Source: Catellatospora tritici (GTDB lineage Bacteria > Actinomycetota > Actinomycetes > Mycobacteriales > Micromonosporaceae). From it: a DNA stretch of 64,000 nucleotides. The position numbers were made by a program, and so were the translations under genes. Where the stretch lies: positions 124,001 to 188,000 of the forward strand of contig NZ_JAHRCY010000006.1 in NCBI RefSeq assembly GCF_019083965.1. The letters are read 5' to 3'. Every line of letters begins with the position of its first letter. Position 1 is the first letter of the stretch. Below, piece after piece: positions 57,081-64,000 of this stretch. The notes under the pieces are model-generated. The model worked only from the letters and a program-made list of their open reading frames with translations, made no database searches and was not told the DNA's origin.

Positions 57081-58772
57081 TCAGTCGACGGGGTCGGGGC
57101 CGTCGTGGGCGGGCAGGCGGATGGTGAAGGCGGTGCCCTGGCCGACCTCGCTGGTCAGCGAGATCTCACCCTGGTGGTCCAGCACGATCTGGCGGGTGAT
57201 GGCCAGGCCGAGGCCGCTGCCGCCGCTGCTGCGGCTGCGCGCGCGGTCCGCGCGCCAGAACCGGTCGAAGACGTGCGCCCGGTCGGCGGCCGCGATGCCG
57301 CTGCCCCGGTCGGTCACCGTCAGCAGCGCGCTCTGCCCGGACCGGGTGGCCGACAGGGTGACCGTCGAGCCCGCGCGGGAGTGCCGCACCGCGTTGGTGA
57401 CGAGGTTGCCCAGGGCCTGGCGCAGGCGGTACGCGTCGGCCCGGACGAAGAGCGCGGGATCGGGGGCGACGACCTCCAGCTCGATGGCGGCTGTCGACGC
57501 CGACGACAGATGCGCCCTACGGCAGCTGTCCAGCAGCTCGCCGAGGCTGACCGTCGACCAGTGGTAGCGCAGCCGGCCGGCCTCGGCCAGCGCCAGCGTC
57601 TGCAGATCGTCGACGATCCGCTGCTGCAGCAGCACCTCCTCGTGCAGCGAGTGGAACAGGGCGGCATCGGCGGTGACCAGCCCGTCCTCCAGTGCCTCCA
57701 GATAGGCGCGCAGGTTGGACAGCGGCGTACGCAGCTCGTGCGCCACATCCGCGATCATGCGGCGCTGCTGCTCCTCGCTGCGCTGCAGCGAATCGGCCAT
57801 GTGATTGAAGTCCAGCGCCAGCTGCGCCAGCTCGCCGCCGCCCGTGACGGCGACCCGCTGGTCCAGGGCACCCTGGCCGAAGCGGCGCGCGGCCAGCGTC
57901 AGCTCGCGGATCGGGCGCAGCACGTGCCGGCTCAGCAGCAGGGTGCACATGATGATCGGCACCGAGACCACACTGACCGCCAGCGCGATCGGGGTGGCGG
58001 AGATCGCCGTCGTGTCGGCGGCGACCGCCAGTTGCAGGGGCTCGGGGCCGGTGCCGCTGATCCGGGTCAGGAACGCCTCCTGCAGGCAGGTCTGCTCACC
58101 TGCCGCGGCGGTCGCCTTGGCGCGGCGGGGGTCCTGGGCGGAGCTGTCAGCCTGTGCCGTCGGGTCGCACTGCGCCACCTGGGCCTCATCGTCGGTGAGC
58201 GCGCGCGGCACGCTCACCAGGCCCGCCTGGCAGTCCTGGACGACCACCGGCGGAGCGGCGACATAGGAGAAGGTCGGCACGCCGCGGGACACGGAGATGG
58301 CGACAGGGTCGACGCCGCTGCGGGTCAGGCACGCGGCGAAGCGGATCTCCTGCCGGTAGCGTTCCATCGACTCCAGCACGAGCGTGCGGCCCTTGCCCCA
58401 CTCCGAGTCGGTCAACTCGAACTGCGGCCGGGCGTCGATCGGGGCGGTCAGCTCGGCCACCGGCGTGACGGGCTGGTGGAGCAGCAGTGCCGTGTCGACG
58501 ATGACCACCCGGGTCTGCTGCGTCTCCAGCCGGATGCGCTTGCCGGTCTGCTGCGCGAGCTGCCTGGCCAGGTCCGCGACCCGCTCCCAGGTGCCATGGT
58601 CACGGCCGTACTCGGTGATCCGGTCGGAGATCTCGCGCAGGGTCTGCTGCTGCGTCTGGGTGGAGGCGGCGACCTCGCTCTCGGCGAAGCGCAGGGTGAG
58701 GTAGGTGCTGACGCCCATGGCCACGAGCGCCACCAGGGCGACGAGGACGAAGACCCGGATCTTGAAGGTCAC
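57081..58772 (-). CDS. Two-component sensor histidine kinase
   Basis: 563 residues. Two membrane helices (about 7-28 and 262-281) enclose a ~230-residue outer sensor domain with four Cys (positions about 148, 181, 202 and 229), so redox or disulfide-stabilised sensing is possible. HAMP, HisKA (H345 in DVAHELRTPLSN) and the ATPase with NLVTNAVRHS and GSGLGLAITRQ follow. GTG at 58772 overlaps the regulator stop (GTGA). The signal is unknown. The divergent asnB gene suggests cell-envelope or nitrogen control (inference). Confidence 0.92.
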   Translation of the reverse strand: MTFKIRVFVLVALVALVAMGVSTYLTLRFAESEVAASTQTQQQTLREISDRITEYGRDHGTWERVADLARQLAQQTGKRIRLETQQTRVVIVDTALLLHQPVTPVAELTAPIDARPQFELTDSEWGKGRTLVLESMERYRQEIRFAACLTRSGVDPVAISVSRGVPTFSYVAAPPVVVQDCQAGLVSVPRALTDDEAQVAQCDPTAQADSSAQDPRRAKATAAAGEQTCLQEAFLTRISGTGPEPLQLAVAADTTAISATPIALAVSVVSVPIIMCTLLLSRHVLRPIRELTLAARRFGQGALDQRVAVTGGGELAQLALDFNHMADSLQRSEEQQRRMIADVAHELRTPLSNLRAYLEALEDGLVTADAALFHSLHEEVLLQQRIVDDLQTLALAEAGRLRYHWSTVSLGELLDSCRRAHLSSASTAAIELEVVAPDPALFVRADAYRLRQALGNLVTNAVRHSRAGSTVTLSATRSGQSALLTVTDRGSGIAAADRAHVFDRFWRADRARSRSSGGSGLGLAITRQIVLDHQGEISLTSEVGQGTAFTIRLPAHDGPDPVD

Positions 58773-59461
58773 GCCGGTGCCTGCGGCATGCGGTAGCCCC
58801 GGCCGTACACGGTCTGCACGTAGCGTGGCTCGGCCGGATCCTGCTCGATCTTGCGGCGCAGGTTCATCACGTGCACGTCGACGGTGCGCTCCAGCACGTC
58901 CTGGTCGAAGCCGAAGGCCCGATCGATGATCTGCGCCCGGGTGAACGCCCGGCCCGGCTCGGCCGCCAGCACCTCCAGGATGCCGAACTCCTTGGCGGTC
59001 AGCGCGACCGGGCGCCCGTCCACCCGCACCTCGAAGCGCGCCGCGTCGACGACCAGATCACCGACGATCAGGGGCGCCTTGGCCTCGGCGGCGAGGGCGC
59101 CTGTGCGGCGCAGCAGCGCGCGGATCCGGGCGACGAGCTGGCGCGGACTGTACGGCTTGGTGATGTAGTCGTCGGCGCCGACGTCGAGCCCGAGCAGGAT
59201 GTCGTTCTCGGTGCTGCGGGCGGTGAGCAGGATGATCGGCACGTCCGACTCGGCGCGCAGGATGTGGCACACGTCCAGCCCGTCGACCAGCGGCATCATC
59301 ACGTCCAGCACCACCAGGTCGGGACGACGCGCCCGGCACTGGTCCAGCGCGGCGCGTCCGTCGGCCACCGACAGCACGCTGTGCCCTTCGTGCTCCAGGT
59401 ACATGCGAATGACGTTGGCCTGCTTGGGATCGTCCTCCGCGACCAGGATCCGAGCTGTCAC
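58769..59461 (-). CDS. OmpR-family response regulator
   Basis: 230 residues. Receiver with acidic pair in VAEDDPKQ, phospho-acceptor D53 in LVVLDVMMPLVDG and Lys in YITKPYSPRQ; C-terminal OmpR-type winged helix with LTAKEFGILEVLAAEPGRAFTRAQIIDRAF and VYGRGYRM. GTG at 59461 follows GGGAGGTGG; ATG five codons earlier is possible. First gene of the pair, and its 12-bp inverted site with asnB suggests it binds between the two. Confidence 0.93.
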   Translation of the reverse strand: MTARILVAEDDPKQANVIRMYLEHEGHSVLSVADGRAALDQCRARRPDLVVLDVMMPLVDGLDVCHILRAESDVPIILLTARSTENDILLGLDVGADDYITKPYSPRQLVARIRALLRRTGALAAEAKAPLIVGDLVVDAARFEVRVDGRPVALTAKEFGILEVLAAEPGRAFTRAQIIDRAFGFDQDVLERTVDVHVMNLRRKIEQDPAEPRYVQTVYGRGYRMPQAPA

Positions 59462-59481
59462 GCCCCACCTCCCCATCGATC

Positions 59482-59601
59482 TGCGGGCATTGTGCCCGCA
59501 CTGCTGTGAAGGACCTGTTAAGGCCCGACCGGGTTCCACCAGGGCATCTCGGAATCGGGCGACATCGTTCCCACACCACATCTTGATGAGGCCTTAACAG
59601 G
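59482..59601. promoter_or_regulatory. Divergent control region of the regulator and asnB
   Basis: CCTGTTAAGGCC (59514-59525) recurs inverted as GGCCTTAACAGG (59590-59601), 64 bp apart, one near each promoter. TGCGGGCA/TGCCCGCA (59482-59500) forms a short hairpin in the regulator leader. The TTAA-centred pair is a good candidate for the response-regulator site. Confidence 0.55.
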
Positions 59602-59651
59602 TTGCTCCATACCTTTCCATCGATTGCCTACGACGGGAGGAGGGCACCAGG

Positions 59652-61520
59652 ATGTGTGGCTTCGTAGTCTTCATCAGCGCCTCGGGCCAGGTTGAGGTGT
59701 GCGACGCGGTGGCGGCGGGATTGGACCTGATCCGGCACCGCGGACCCGACGACACGGTCGTGACGGTCCCGCAGCCCGGACTGACCATGGGTTTCCAGCG
59801 GCTGGCCATCATCGACGTCGACGGCAGCCGCCAGCCGCTCACCCACGCGCAGCGCTGGGACCTGTGCTTCAACGGCGAGATCTACAACTACCGCGAGCTG
59901 CGCGCGGAGCTCGTCCGTGAATGCGGTGCGGTGTTCGACACGGCCGGTGACGCCGAGGTGCTGGCGGCGGCGTTCCACCACTGGGGTCCCGAGGCCGTAC
60001 GGCGGCTGCGGGGGATGTTCGCGTACGTGCTGTGGGACCGGCAGGAACGCCGCCTGTACGCCGGACGGGACCCGTTCGGCATCAAGCCGCTGTACTACAC
60101 GCTGACCCCGGACGGGTTGTGGCTGGCCAGCGAGCGCAAGTCGATCCCGGTCGGCGGGGCGTTGGACGCCGACGCGCTGGCCCACTACGTGTCGATGCAG
60201 TACGTGCCGGAGCCGTACACGATGAGCGTGGACGTGCGCCGGCTGCCCGCCGGCTGCTCGCTGACCTACGAGCCCGCCGGTCCGGTCCAGGTGCACCGCC
60301 ACTTCCAGCCGACCTTTGCCGCGGCCACGGGGGCCGACGAGAAGGTGCTGGCTGGGCAGCTGCGCGAGGCACTGCGCGACAGCGTACGCGCGCACATGGT
60401 GGCCGACGTGCCCGTCGGGGCGTTCCTGTCCGGCGGGGTCGACTCCAGCGCGGTCGTCGCCCTGGCCGCCGAGGTGAAGCCGGACCTGCAGGTCTTCTCG
60501 GCGGGGTTCGACGTCAACGGCTACTCCGAACTGGAGCTGGCCCGCGACACCGCCTGGGGGCTGGGGCTGCGGTTCACCCCCACCGTCGTCACCGCCGAGG
60601 ACGTGCTGCGCGAGCTGCCCCGCATCGTCTGGCATCTGGACGACCCGCTGGCCGACCCGTCGCTGATCCCGCTGTACTTCCTCGCGCGCACCGCCTCCGA
60701 GCAGGTGCGGGTGGTGCTGTCGGGCGAGGGCGCCGACGAGATGTTCGGCGGGTACGAGATATACCGCGAGCCGTTCGCCACCGCGCCGGTGCAGCGGCTG
60801 CCCCGCTCCGTGCAGGGCGCGCTGCGCCGCGTCTCCGACGCGATGCCCGAGGGTGTACGCGGCAAGAGCTACCTGGCCCGCGCGACCACGCCGCTGGAGC
60901 GGCGCTACTACGGCAACGCCCGGATGTTCGACGCCGACCAGAAGGCACTGCTGCTGCGCGACCGGGCGGCGGCACCCCGCACCGACGTAACCGACGAGGT
61001 GTACGCCCGCAGCGCCGACCTCGACCCGGTCAGCCGCATGCAACTGATCGACCTGCGCACCTGGCTGCCCGGCGACATCCTCACCAAGGCTGACCGCATG
61101 TCCATGGCCCACTCGCTGGAGCTGCGCGTTCCCTTCCTGGACCGGCGCGTGTACGAGGTCGCCAGCCGCATCCCGGCGGCCATGCGAGTCTCGCCCGACA
61201 CCACGCAGACCAAGAAGCTGCTCCGCGCGGCCGTGGCCGACCTGCTGCCCGCCCCGGTCGCCCAACGCCGCAAGGTCGGCTTCGCCACCCCCGCCCGGGT
61301 ATGGCTACGCGGCGACATCGGCGACTGGGCCCACGAGCTGCTGTCCACCTCCGCCGCGTCCGAACACCTCGACCTCGAATACGCCCGCAGCCTCCTGATC
61401 GCCCACCAGCGCTCCGAGGCCGACAACTCCCGCAAGGTCTGGACCGTCCTGATGTTCTGCCTCTGGCACGACACCTTCATCACCCAGTCCACCCCCACCC
61501 CACTACTGCGTCGATCATGA
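59652..61520 (+). CDS. asnB: Asparagine synthase, glutamine-hydrolysing
   Basis: 622 residues. The N-terminal class II amidotransferase domain has the nucleophile Cys2 (MCGFVVF) and the family phrases RHRGPDD and NGEIYNY. The synthetase domain has the PP-loop LSGGVDSSAVVALA and GEGADEMFGGY. It makes asparagine from aspartate, glutamine and ATP, or amidates a related acid. GGGAGGAGGG precedes the ATG. Its stop lies inside a repeat element. Confidence 0.94.
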   Translation: MCGFVVFISASGQVEVCDAVAAGLDLIRHRGPDDTVVTVPQPGLTMGFQRLAIIDVDGSRQPLTHAQRWDLCFNGEIYNYRELRAELVRECGAVFDTAGDAEVLAAAFHHWGPEAVRRLRGMFAYVLWDRQERRLYAGRDPFGIKPLYYTLTPDGLWLASERKSIPVGGALDADALAHYVSMQYVPEPYTMSVDVRRLPAGCSLTYEPAGPVQVHRHFQPTFAAATGADEKVLAGQLREALRDSVRAHMVADVPVGAFLSGGVDSSAVVALAAEVKPDLQVFSAGFDVNGYSELELARDTAWGLGLRFTPTVVTAEDVLRELPRIVWHLDDPLADPSLIPLYFLARTASEQVRVVLSGEGADEMFGGYEIYREPFATAPVQRLPRSVQGALRRVSDAMPEGVRGKSYLARATTPLERRYYGNARMFDADQKALLLRDRAAAPRTDVTDEVYARSADLDPVSRMQLIDLRTWLPGDILTKADRMSMAHSLELRVPFLDRRVYEVASRIPAAMRVSPDTTQTKKLLRAAVADLLPAPVAQRRKVGFATPARVWLRGDIGDWAHELLSTSAASEHLDLEYARSLLIAHQRSEADNSRKVWTVLMFCLWHDTFITQSTPTPLLRRS

Positions 61521-61569
61521 ACCTATGGCACGGCTCGACGGCGTGTCGGCGGCACAGCTTCCTGATCAC
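61511..61569. repeat. GATCATGAA repeat element, copy B
   Basis: Begins TCGATCATGAACCT and ends CTGATCAC, with central GGCTCGACGGCGTGTC. It contains the asnB stop (TGA at 61518-61520) and the stop of the convergent hypothetical gene (complement of 61566-61568). The element's two ends thus supply both stops. Confidence 0.75.
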
Positions 61570-62078
61570 ATGTCGCCGACCGCCAGGAGGAGCTGGAAGG
61601 GGAGTTCTTTGTCGGCTTGGCCGACCTCGAGGCACACGTGGCGGCCGGAGCGGTGCCAGAGTCGGACGTCGCGCCAATAGTGGGATAGCAGGCTGACCAG
61701 CGGTGGCTCCGATGCGTCGGGTGGTATCGACTTGCGCAGCGCCAGCAGGTCGACGTCCTCCGGCTGGCCCCAGCGGTCGGTCAACGCGGCGGCGAGCAGG
61801 TCGCGGACGGCTTCGTACTCGTCCAAGGTCTGCTCCCAGAACAGGTCACGGTCTTCGGGATCCCAGAAGTCGCGGCTGACCATCAGATTCACGGCGTACA
61901 GGCCCGGCTGTGCTAAGTCGCCCGGCGCTACTTGCGGCGGCACCTCGGGGTACGGCCGGAGTACCAGTTCCTCCGCGAGCTCGACCCACGCGCCGATGTC
62001 CATGCGGTGATCCTCGGGTAGGTCAGGCCAGAAGAACAACCGGGAGTAGGCGCCCGAGCGCAGGCTCAGCCGCGGCAC
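61566..62078 (-). CDS. Hypothetical protein
   Basis: 170 residues from GTG at 62078, or 145 from ATG at 62003. Compact acidic sequence with WVELAEELVLRPYPEVPPQV, RDFWDPEDRDLFWEQTLDEYEAVRDLLAAALTDRWG and SHYWRDVRLWHRSGRHVCLEVGQADKELPFQLLLAVG. The last part looks like a small beta-sheet found in immunity- or cargo-type hypotheticals, but no family is recognised. The upstream start region runs into a GC-rich minisatellite. Confidence 0.65.
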   Translation of the reverse strand: MPRLSLRSGAYSRLFFWPDLPEDHRMDIGAWVELAEELVLRPYPEVPPQVAPGDLAQPGLYAVNLMVSRDFWDPEDRDLFWEQTLDEYEAVRDLLAAALTDRWGQPEDVDLLALRKSIPPDASEPPLVSLLSHYWRDVRLWHRSGRHVCLEVGQADKELPFQLLLAVGDM

Positions 62079-62088
62079 CTGGCGCCCG

Positions 62089-62188
62089 GCTGGCGGTTGG
62101 CGGGTTGGCCGGTTGGCGGCTGGCGGTTGGCGGATTGGCCGGTTGGCGGCTGGCGGTTGGCGGTTGGCGGCTGGCGGTTGGCGGCTGG
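62089..62188. repeat. GC-rich minisatellite of 7-bp units
   Basis: Heptamers of the type GCTGGCG and GTTGGCG run for about 100 bp, partly arranged as two 30-bp higher units. It separates the hypothetical gene from the frameshifted remnant and gives no gene in any frame. Confidence 0.8.
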
Positions 62189-62367
62189 ATGATTGCCGTC
62201 CTCGGTCACTATGTCGCCTGCAGGTCCAGGTTCTGACCGACCATCGAGATCATCGACCGAAACGACCCCGAAGATCGCGGCCTCCGGTCACAACACTGCA
62301 CGGCCTGCCGACCGAAACCCACTTTCCGCCCACAAGCGCCGATCACCAACGAGAGTCGACGCATGGG
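62189..62367. other. Short region without recognisable gene
   Basis: About 180 bp with lower GC than its neighbours. No start, hairpin or homologous frame was seen. Confidence 0.5.
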
Positions 62368-62578
62368 GTGGCACAGGCCCGCAACCGGACCCTGGACCTG
62401 GTTAGCCTGGCCGAGGTGTCCGCCGTGACGGGTGTCCGCCGTGACGGGTGACCGCCGCGAGGCGACCGGGTACGCGGGCCAGGCAGTTGCCAACGTCGAA
62501 GCGATCACGTCGGCCCGCCTCGATCGCCGCATCGTCGACCTGGGCCGCTTGCCGGGCCGGGCACCTCAGCCGTCCTGA
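62368..62578 (+). pseudogene. Remnant of an XRE/TPR-type regulator, frameshifted by a 16-bp duplication
   Basis: GTGTCCGCCGTGACGG occurs twice in tandem (62416-62431 and 62432-62447), shifting the frame. Before it, the frame reads ARNRTLDLVSLAEVSAVTG; after it, GDRREATGYAGQAVANVEAI, then SARLDRRIVDLGRLPGR and a stop at 62576-62578. Removing one copy joins them into a sequence like the C-terminal tetratricopeptide end of actinobacterial helix-turn-helix regulators, which end in S-A-R-x-x-x-R-L. No 5' part of such a gene remains. Confidence 0.5.
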
Positions 62579-62619
62579 CCACGCGAAGTGCCCGGACCGA
62601 GACCGGGCAGGATGGCGAG

Positions 62620-63156
62620 ATGAGAGAACGACCCACCCTGTATGTCCTGATCGGCCTGCCCGGGGCGGGTAAGACGACCAGGGCCCGCGAGCTGGAGCGC
62701 GAACACGCCGCCCTGCGGCTGACCCCGGATGAGTGGATGATCCCGCTGTTCGGCGAACCCGAGGCCGACGGCCGCCGCGACGTGCTCGAAGGCCGCTTCA
62801 TCTGGCTGGCCATGCGCGCCCTGCGCCTGGGCGCCAACGTGATCCTGGACTTCGGCGTATGGTCCAAAGACGAGCGCTCTGCCCTCCGCCACCTCGCAGG
62901 CCAGGCCGGTGCCGACTGTGTCCTCGTCTACCTGCCGATCGACCCGGCCGAGCAGCTCGCCCGCGTCGAGTCCCGCCAGGCCACCGACCCCGGCTCGACC
63001 TTCCCCATCACGCCCGAGGACCTGGACGAGTACCGGCGGCTGTTCCAGGCCCCGGACCGCGCGGAACTGGCGGGTGAGCGAGTCGAGCCGCCCCCGGCGG
63101 GCTGCGCCGACTGGGCCGCGTGGGCCTCGGCGCGCTGGCCGACCTCCTTCGCGTGA
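62620..63156 (+). CDS. P-loop kinase-like ATPase
   Basis: 178 residues. Walker A is IGLPGAGKTTRAREL (about residue 11), then TPDEWMIPLFG and VILDFGVWSKDERSALR, matching AAA_33-type small-molecule or nucleic-acid kinases. YLPIDPAEQLARVESR gives the lid Arg residues. The substrate is unknown; relatives phosphorylate antibiotics or RNA ends. ATG at 62620 fits the P-loop distance. It faces the MFS gene with 24 bp between their stops. Confidence 0.85.
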   Translation: MRERPTLYVLIGLPGAGKTTRARELEREHAALRLTPDEWMIPLFGEPEADGRRDVLEGRFIWLAMRALRLGANVILDFGVWSKDERSALRHLAGQAGADCVLVYLPIDPAEQLARVESRQATDPGSTFPITPEDLDEYRRLFQAPDRAELAGERVEPPPAGCADWAAWASARWPTSFA

Positions 63157-63180
63157 GGGGGTCGGCCCCGCAGCGGCGGG

Positions 63181-64000
63181 TCAGGCGTTCTCCGGTACGG
63201 GCTGGGGCGCAGGCTCGGACACCGGCGCGTCGACGGTCTTCCCGCGTAGCGCGAGCGACGCGTACACGCCGCCGAGCAGCACCATCACCCCGGCGCCGGT
63301 GAGGATCAGGTCGAAGCGGCCGAACGTCAACGGCCCCGCCTCCACCTTCACCCCGATCAGCGACCCGGCGAGCAGGCCCGCCAGCCCGATGCCGATCAGC
63401 TGGGACAGTTCGCGTACCGGGGCGAGGATGGCCATGACCCGGCCCAGCATCGACCGGTCGACCACCCGCATCAGCAGCGCGCCGAAGGCCGAGTTCAGCG
63501 CGCCGAGGGTGAATCCGAGCACGAAGATGGTGGCCAGTCCGGCGATCAGGTTGGTGGAGCGGGCGTATGCCAGGAGCGTGAGCCCCGCCGCGACGATCCC
63601 GCCGGAGAACACCGTGGTCTGGCCGAACCGCTGCGTCAGCCGCCCGGACAGCAGCGCCCCCACGATGATGCCCGCGCCGACCGCCGTACCGATGAAGCCG
63701 AACCGGATGTACGGGCTGTGCAGGTTCTCGGTGAGGAAGAACTGGTTGACGGTGTTCAGCGCGCCCATGCCCACGGTGACGATGACGACGGCGACCAGCA
63801 CCACCCGTACGAACGTGTTGCGCCACGAGTAGGCGAGGCCCTGCCGGAACTCCTGCCGGAAGCTGGTGTGCTCGCTCAGGGCGGCGGGTTCGTGCTGGGC
63901 GGGCGGTCGGATGGTGCGCAGCACCGCGTACGAGCCGACGAACGAGAGCGCGTTGATGAGCAGCCCCCACTGGAAGCCCACGGTGACCAGCAGCGGGGCG
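63181..64000 (-). CDS. MFS transporter, C-terminal part
   Basis: The 5' end lies beyond the window; about 273 residues are visible with roughly seven membrane helices. The sequence FRQGLAYSWRNTFVRVVLVAVVIVTVG, GFIGTAVGAGIIVGALLSGRL and ALLMRVVDRSMLGRVMAILAPV fits the MFS_3/EntS-like exporter group. The tail (VSEPAPQPVPENA) is cytosolic. It may export a siderophore or drug, but the substrate cannot be told. Confidence 0.88.
   Translation of the reverse strand, partial: APLLVTVGFQWGLLINALSFVGSYAVLRTIRPPAQHEPAALSEHTSFRQEFRQGLAYSWRNTFVRVVLVAVVIVTVGMGALNTVNQFFLTENLHSPYIRFGFIGTAVGAGIIVGALLSGRLTQRFGQTTVFSGGIVAAGLTLLAYARSTNLIAGLATIFVLGFTLGALNSAFGALLMRVVDRSMLGRVMAILAPVRELSQLIGIGLAGLLAGSLIGVKVEAGPLTFGRFDLILTGAGVMVLLGGVYASLALRGKTVDAPVSEPAPQPVPENA

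Noticed and set aside
59652..61520. asnB as part of a lasso-peptide or antibiotic cluster
   Set aside because: No precursor, protease or tailoring genes nearby; the residues are those of ordinary asparagine synthase.
61570..62619. Mobile element or attachment site around the minisatellite
   Set aside because: No transposase, integrase, tRNA or flanking direct repeats; only a minisatellite and a short gene remnant.

Overview
The window is 64 kb of very GC-rich DNA, densely coded on both strands, with many GTG starts and ATGA/GTGA overlaps between neighbouring genes. Coproheme decarboxylase HemQ, a DUF3000 gene between rnd and hemE, an SCO4848-type small membrane protein, SigE-family sigma and split LigD-type repair genes all point to an actinomycete. 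The intergenic repeats resemble those I remember from Micromonosporaceae, so that family is my best guess (inference). No tRNA, rRNA, CRISPR array, transposase or phage gene was seen. It reads as ordinary chromosome, rich in regulators and dispersed palindromic repeats.

Layout. 0-8 kb: six tandem paralogues of a membrane-anchored PQQ-like beta-propeller family sharing an N-terminal [VLE]I[DE]LG motif, followed by a two-component system (8.1-10 kb). 10-11.5 kb: two VOC-fold genes and a gene-free stretch with a 19-bp tandem repeat. 11.5-14.7 kb: fadBA beta-oxidation operon. 14.9-17.5 kb: PadR regulator with a membrane protein, then rnd. 17.6-21.5 kb: DUF3000, hemE, hemY/cgoX and hemQ, the coproporphyrin-dependent haem branch. 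21.6-31.2 kb: an alpha-glucan island (LacI, sugar ABC importer without its own ATPase, GH13 alpha-glucosidase, GH87-like beta-helix lipoprotein, second LacI). 31.9-35.4 kb: operon of a degenerate ABC ATPase, a YhgE/Pip membrane protein and TetR behind a 26-bp palindrome. 36-38 kb: MarR and a divergent flavin monooxygenase around a 34-bp palindrome. 38.7-40 kb: class I DAHP synthase behind a candidate attenuator whose leader peptide contains Tyr-Trp-Arg-Phe. 40-43.5 kb: GntR, methyltransferase-like membrane protein, TetR, hydrolase and MBL-fold genes. 43.5-50 kb: GH3 glucosidase and small or hypothetical genes. 50-52 kb: an ECF sigma factor fused to a transmembrane and extracytoplasmic domain. 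52.7-57 kb: msrB, a LigD-type polymerase, a secreted peptidase and an ATP-dependent ligase. 57-61.5 kb: a second two-component system divergent from asnB. 61.5-64 kb: a hypothetical gene, a minisatellite, a frameshifted remnant, a P-loop kinase and the 3' part of an MFS transporter.

Themes. Sugar genes (ABC importer, GH13, GH87-like, distant GH3) suggest capture of external alpha-glucan, controlled by two near-duplicate LacI proteins. Many local regulators have clear palindromic operators next to them. About sixteen genes have a TANNNT hexamer 6-8 nt before the start codon and no ribosome binding site, so leaderless transcripts appear common; this also fixes several starts. At least three families of dispersed palindromic repeats sit at 3' ends, some supplying stop codons and one lying inside a coding sequence.
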